A stretch of 7,887 nucleotides of DNA from an uncultured Lachnospiraceae bacterium. GTDB lineage: Bacteria; Bacillota; Clostridia; Lachnospirales; Lachnospiraceae. The position numbers were made by a program, and so were the translations under genes. Positions 7,272 to 7,887 of the stretch are shown piece after piece. Location: NCBI GenBank assembly GCA_934394615.1, contig CAKRRJ010000096.1, positions 1 through 7,887 of the forward strand, read 5' to 3'. The notes under the pieces are model-generated. The model was not told the DNA's origin, did not search any database, and saw only the letters and a list, made by a program, of their open reading frames with translations. Each line of letters begins with the position of its first letter. Within the stretch, counting starts at the first letter, position 1.

Positions 7272-7887
7272 TTAGAGCAGGCCAGCCTTGGTCATCTCAG
7301 CTTTGATCTTGTCTAATACCGGACCCTCCGGAGTAGCCAGGTTCGGGGTGTACGGAAGACCTACGTTGCGTCCGCGTAAGTTAGCCATATCCTTTGCTGC
7401 TACCGGGAAGCTTGCGCCGTCCATAGACAGACGTACCGGGTTTAACTTGAACTGAGCCTCAAGGGAACCCTGAAGGTCACCAGCAACGTACTTGTTGTAT
7501 ACGTCGGTGATCAGCTCCGGCATGAAGTTTGCTGCGGTACATACACCACCAACTGCGCCATGGCACATGGAAGCGTAAAGCAGGGTATCTTTGCCGCCGA
7601 ATACCTTGAAGTCTACGTCTCTGTTTCTGCGGATGAACTCAGAGGTCTGGGTGATATCACCGCTGGTATCTTTCATACCTACGATGTTCGGAACCTCATG
7701 AGCCAGTCTCTCAACCAGGTTAGCGGACAGGGTGTAACCTACACGTCCCGGGTTGTTGTAAAGCAGTACCGGAGTCTCCGGAACAGCGTCTGCGATTGCT
7801 TTGAAGTGATTGAACAGCTCGGTCTCAGTTGGCTTTAAGAACATCGGCTGCAGAACAGATACGCTTGCTGCGCCGTTTGCTACTGCC
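7272..7887 (-). CDS. DapA/NAL-family Schiff-base aldolase or lyase, 5' end outside window
   Basis: The frame is open to the right edge, giving about 205 C-terminal residues of a protein that is usually about 290-300 long. The ATG at 7844 is internal, because family sequence continues upstream of it (AVANGAASVSVLQP). Class I aldolase landmarks are present: the catalytic Tyr of LLYNNPGRVG (codon 7758-7760) and the Schiff-base Lys of IVGMKDTSGD (codon 7671-7673), then GGKDTLLYASMCHGAVGGV. Members of this family cleave or form bonds to pyruvate: dihydrodipicolinate synthase, N-acetylneuraminate lyase, and 2-keto-3-deoxy sugar acid aldolases. The segment LQPMFLKP has Met-Phe where true dihydrodipicolinate synthase has Tyr-Tyr, which argues for a catabolic aldolase. 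The glycerate kinase downstream supports that view. A terminator hairpin follows the stop. Confidence 0.9.
   Translation of the reverse strand, partial: AVANGAASVSVLQPMFLKPTETELFNHFKAIADAVPETPVLLYNNPGRVGYTLSANLVERLAHEVPNIVGMKDTSGDITQTSEFIRRNRDVDFKVFGGKDTLLYASMCHGAVGGVCTAANFMPELITDVYNKYVAGDLQGSLEAQFKLNPVRLSMDGASFPVAAKDMANLRGRNVGLPYTPNLATPEGPVLDKIKAEMTKAGLL

Noticed and set aside
7272..7844. ATG at 7844 as the true start of the aldolase gene
   Set aside because: Family sequence continues upstream in the same frame to the window edge, and the barrel would lack its first strands if translation began there.

Overview
The window looks like a chromosomal segment of a Gram-positive anaerobe of the Clostridia, most likely a Lachnospiraceae-type gut bacterium. 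The reasons are strong AGGAGG-type ribosome binding sites, about 50% GC in genes with AT-rich spacers, and protein families and codon use typical of that group. This placement is inference; there is no rRNA or marker gene to prove it. All genes except one lie on the minus strand. The theme is uptake and breakdown of a carboxylic or sugar acid.

Layout from left to right. Positions 1-2243 (minus) hold one uninterrupted reading frame that joins a TRAP transporter large permease (DctM) to a TRAP substrate-binding protein (DctP). It is cut by the left edge. Directly upstream, with its stop codon touching the fusion's start codon, is the small TRAP permease subunit DctQ (2244-2735). The transporter is therefore encoded by two genes instead of three. 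A 215-bp AT-rich divergent spacer (2736-2950) holds a good promoter for the TRAP operon and several inverted and direct repeats. It separates the operon from a plus-strand LysR-type regulator (2951-3880), which is the obvious candidate to control it. The regulator converges, across only 40 bp, on a minus-strand pair: an aldo/keto reductase of the YeaE type (4920-5774) followed by an AEC-family permease (3921-4898). Upstream of that pair lies a 168-bp structured inverted-repeat element (5827-5994), then a glycerate 2-kinase (6004-7140), a terminator hairpin (7197-7234), and the 3' part of a DapA/NAL-family aldolase or lyase gene (7272-7887), cut by the right edge.

How they may work together (inference). 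The TRAP system imports an organic acid under control of the LysR protein. A DapA-family Schiff-base aldolase would cleave a 2-keto-3-deoxy acid into pyruvate and an aldehyde. An oxidised or reduced three-carbon product would reach glycerate and be phosphorylated by the kinase to enter glycolysis. The reductase could act on an aldehyde intermediate, and the AEC carrier could move a related acid. No substrate can be read directly from the sequence.

The most notable items are the DctM-DctP fusion, the 168-bp structured repeat, and the repeat-rich divergent control region. No tRNA, rRNA, CRISPR array or intact insertion sequence was seen.
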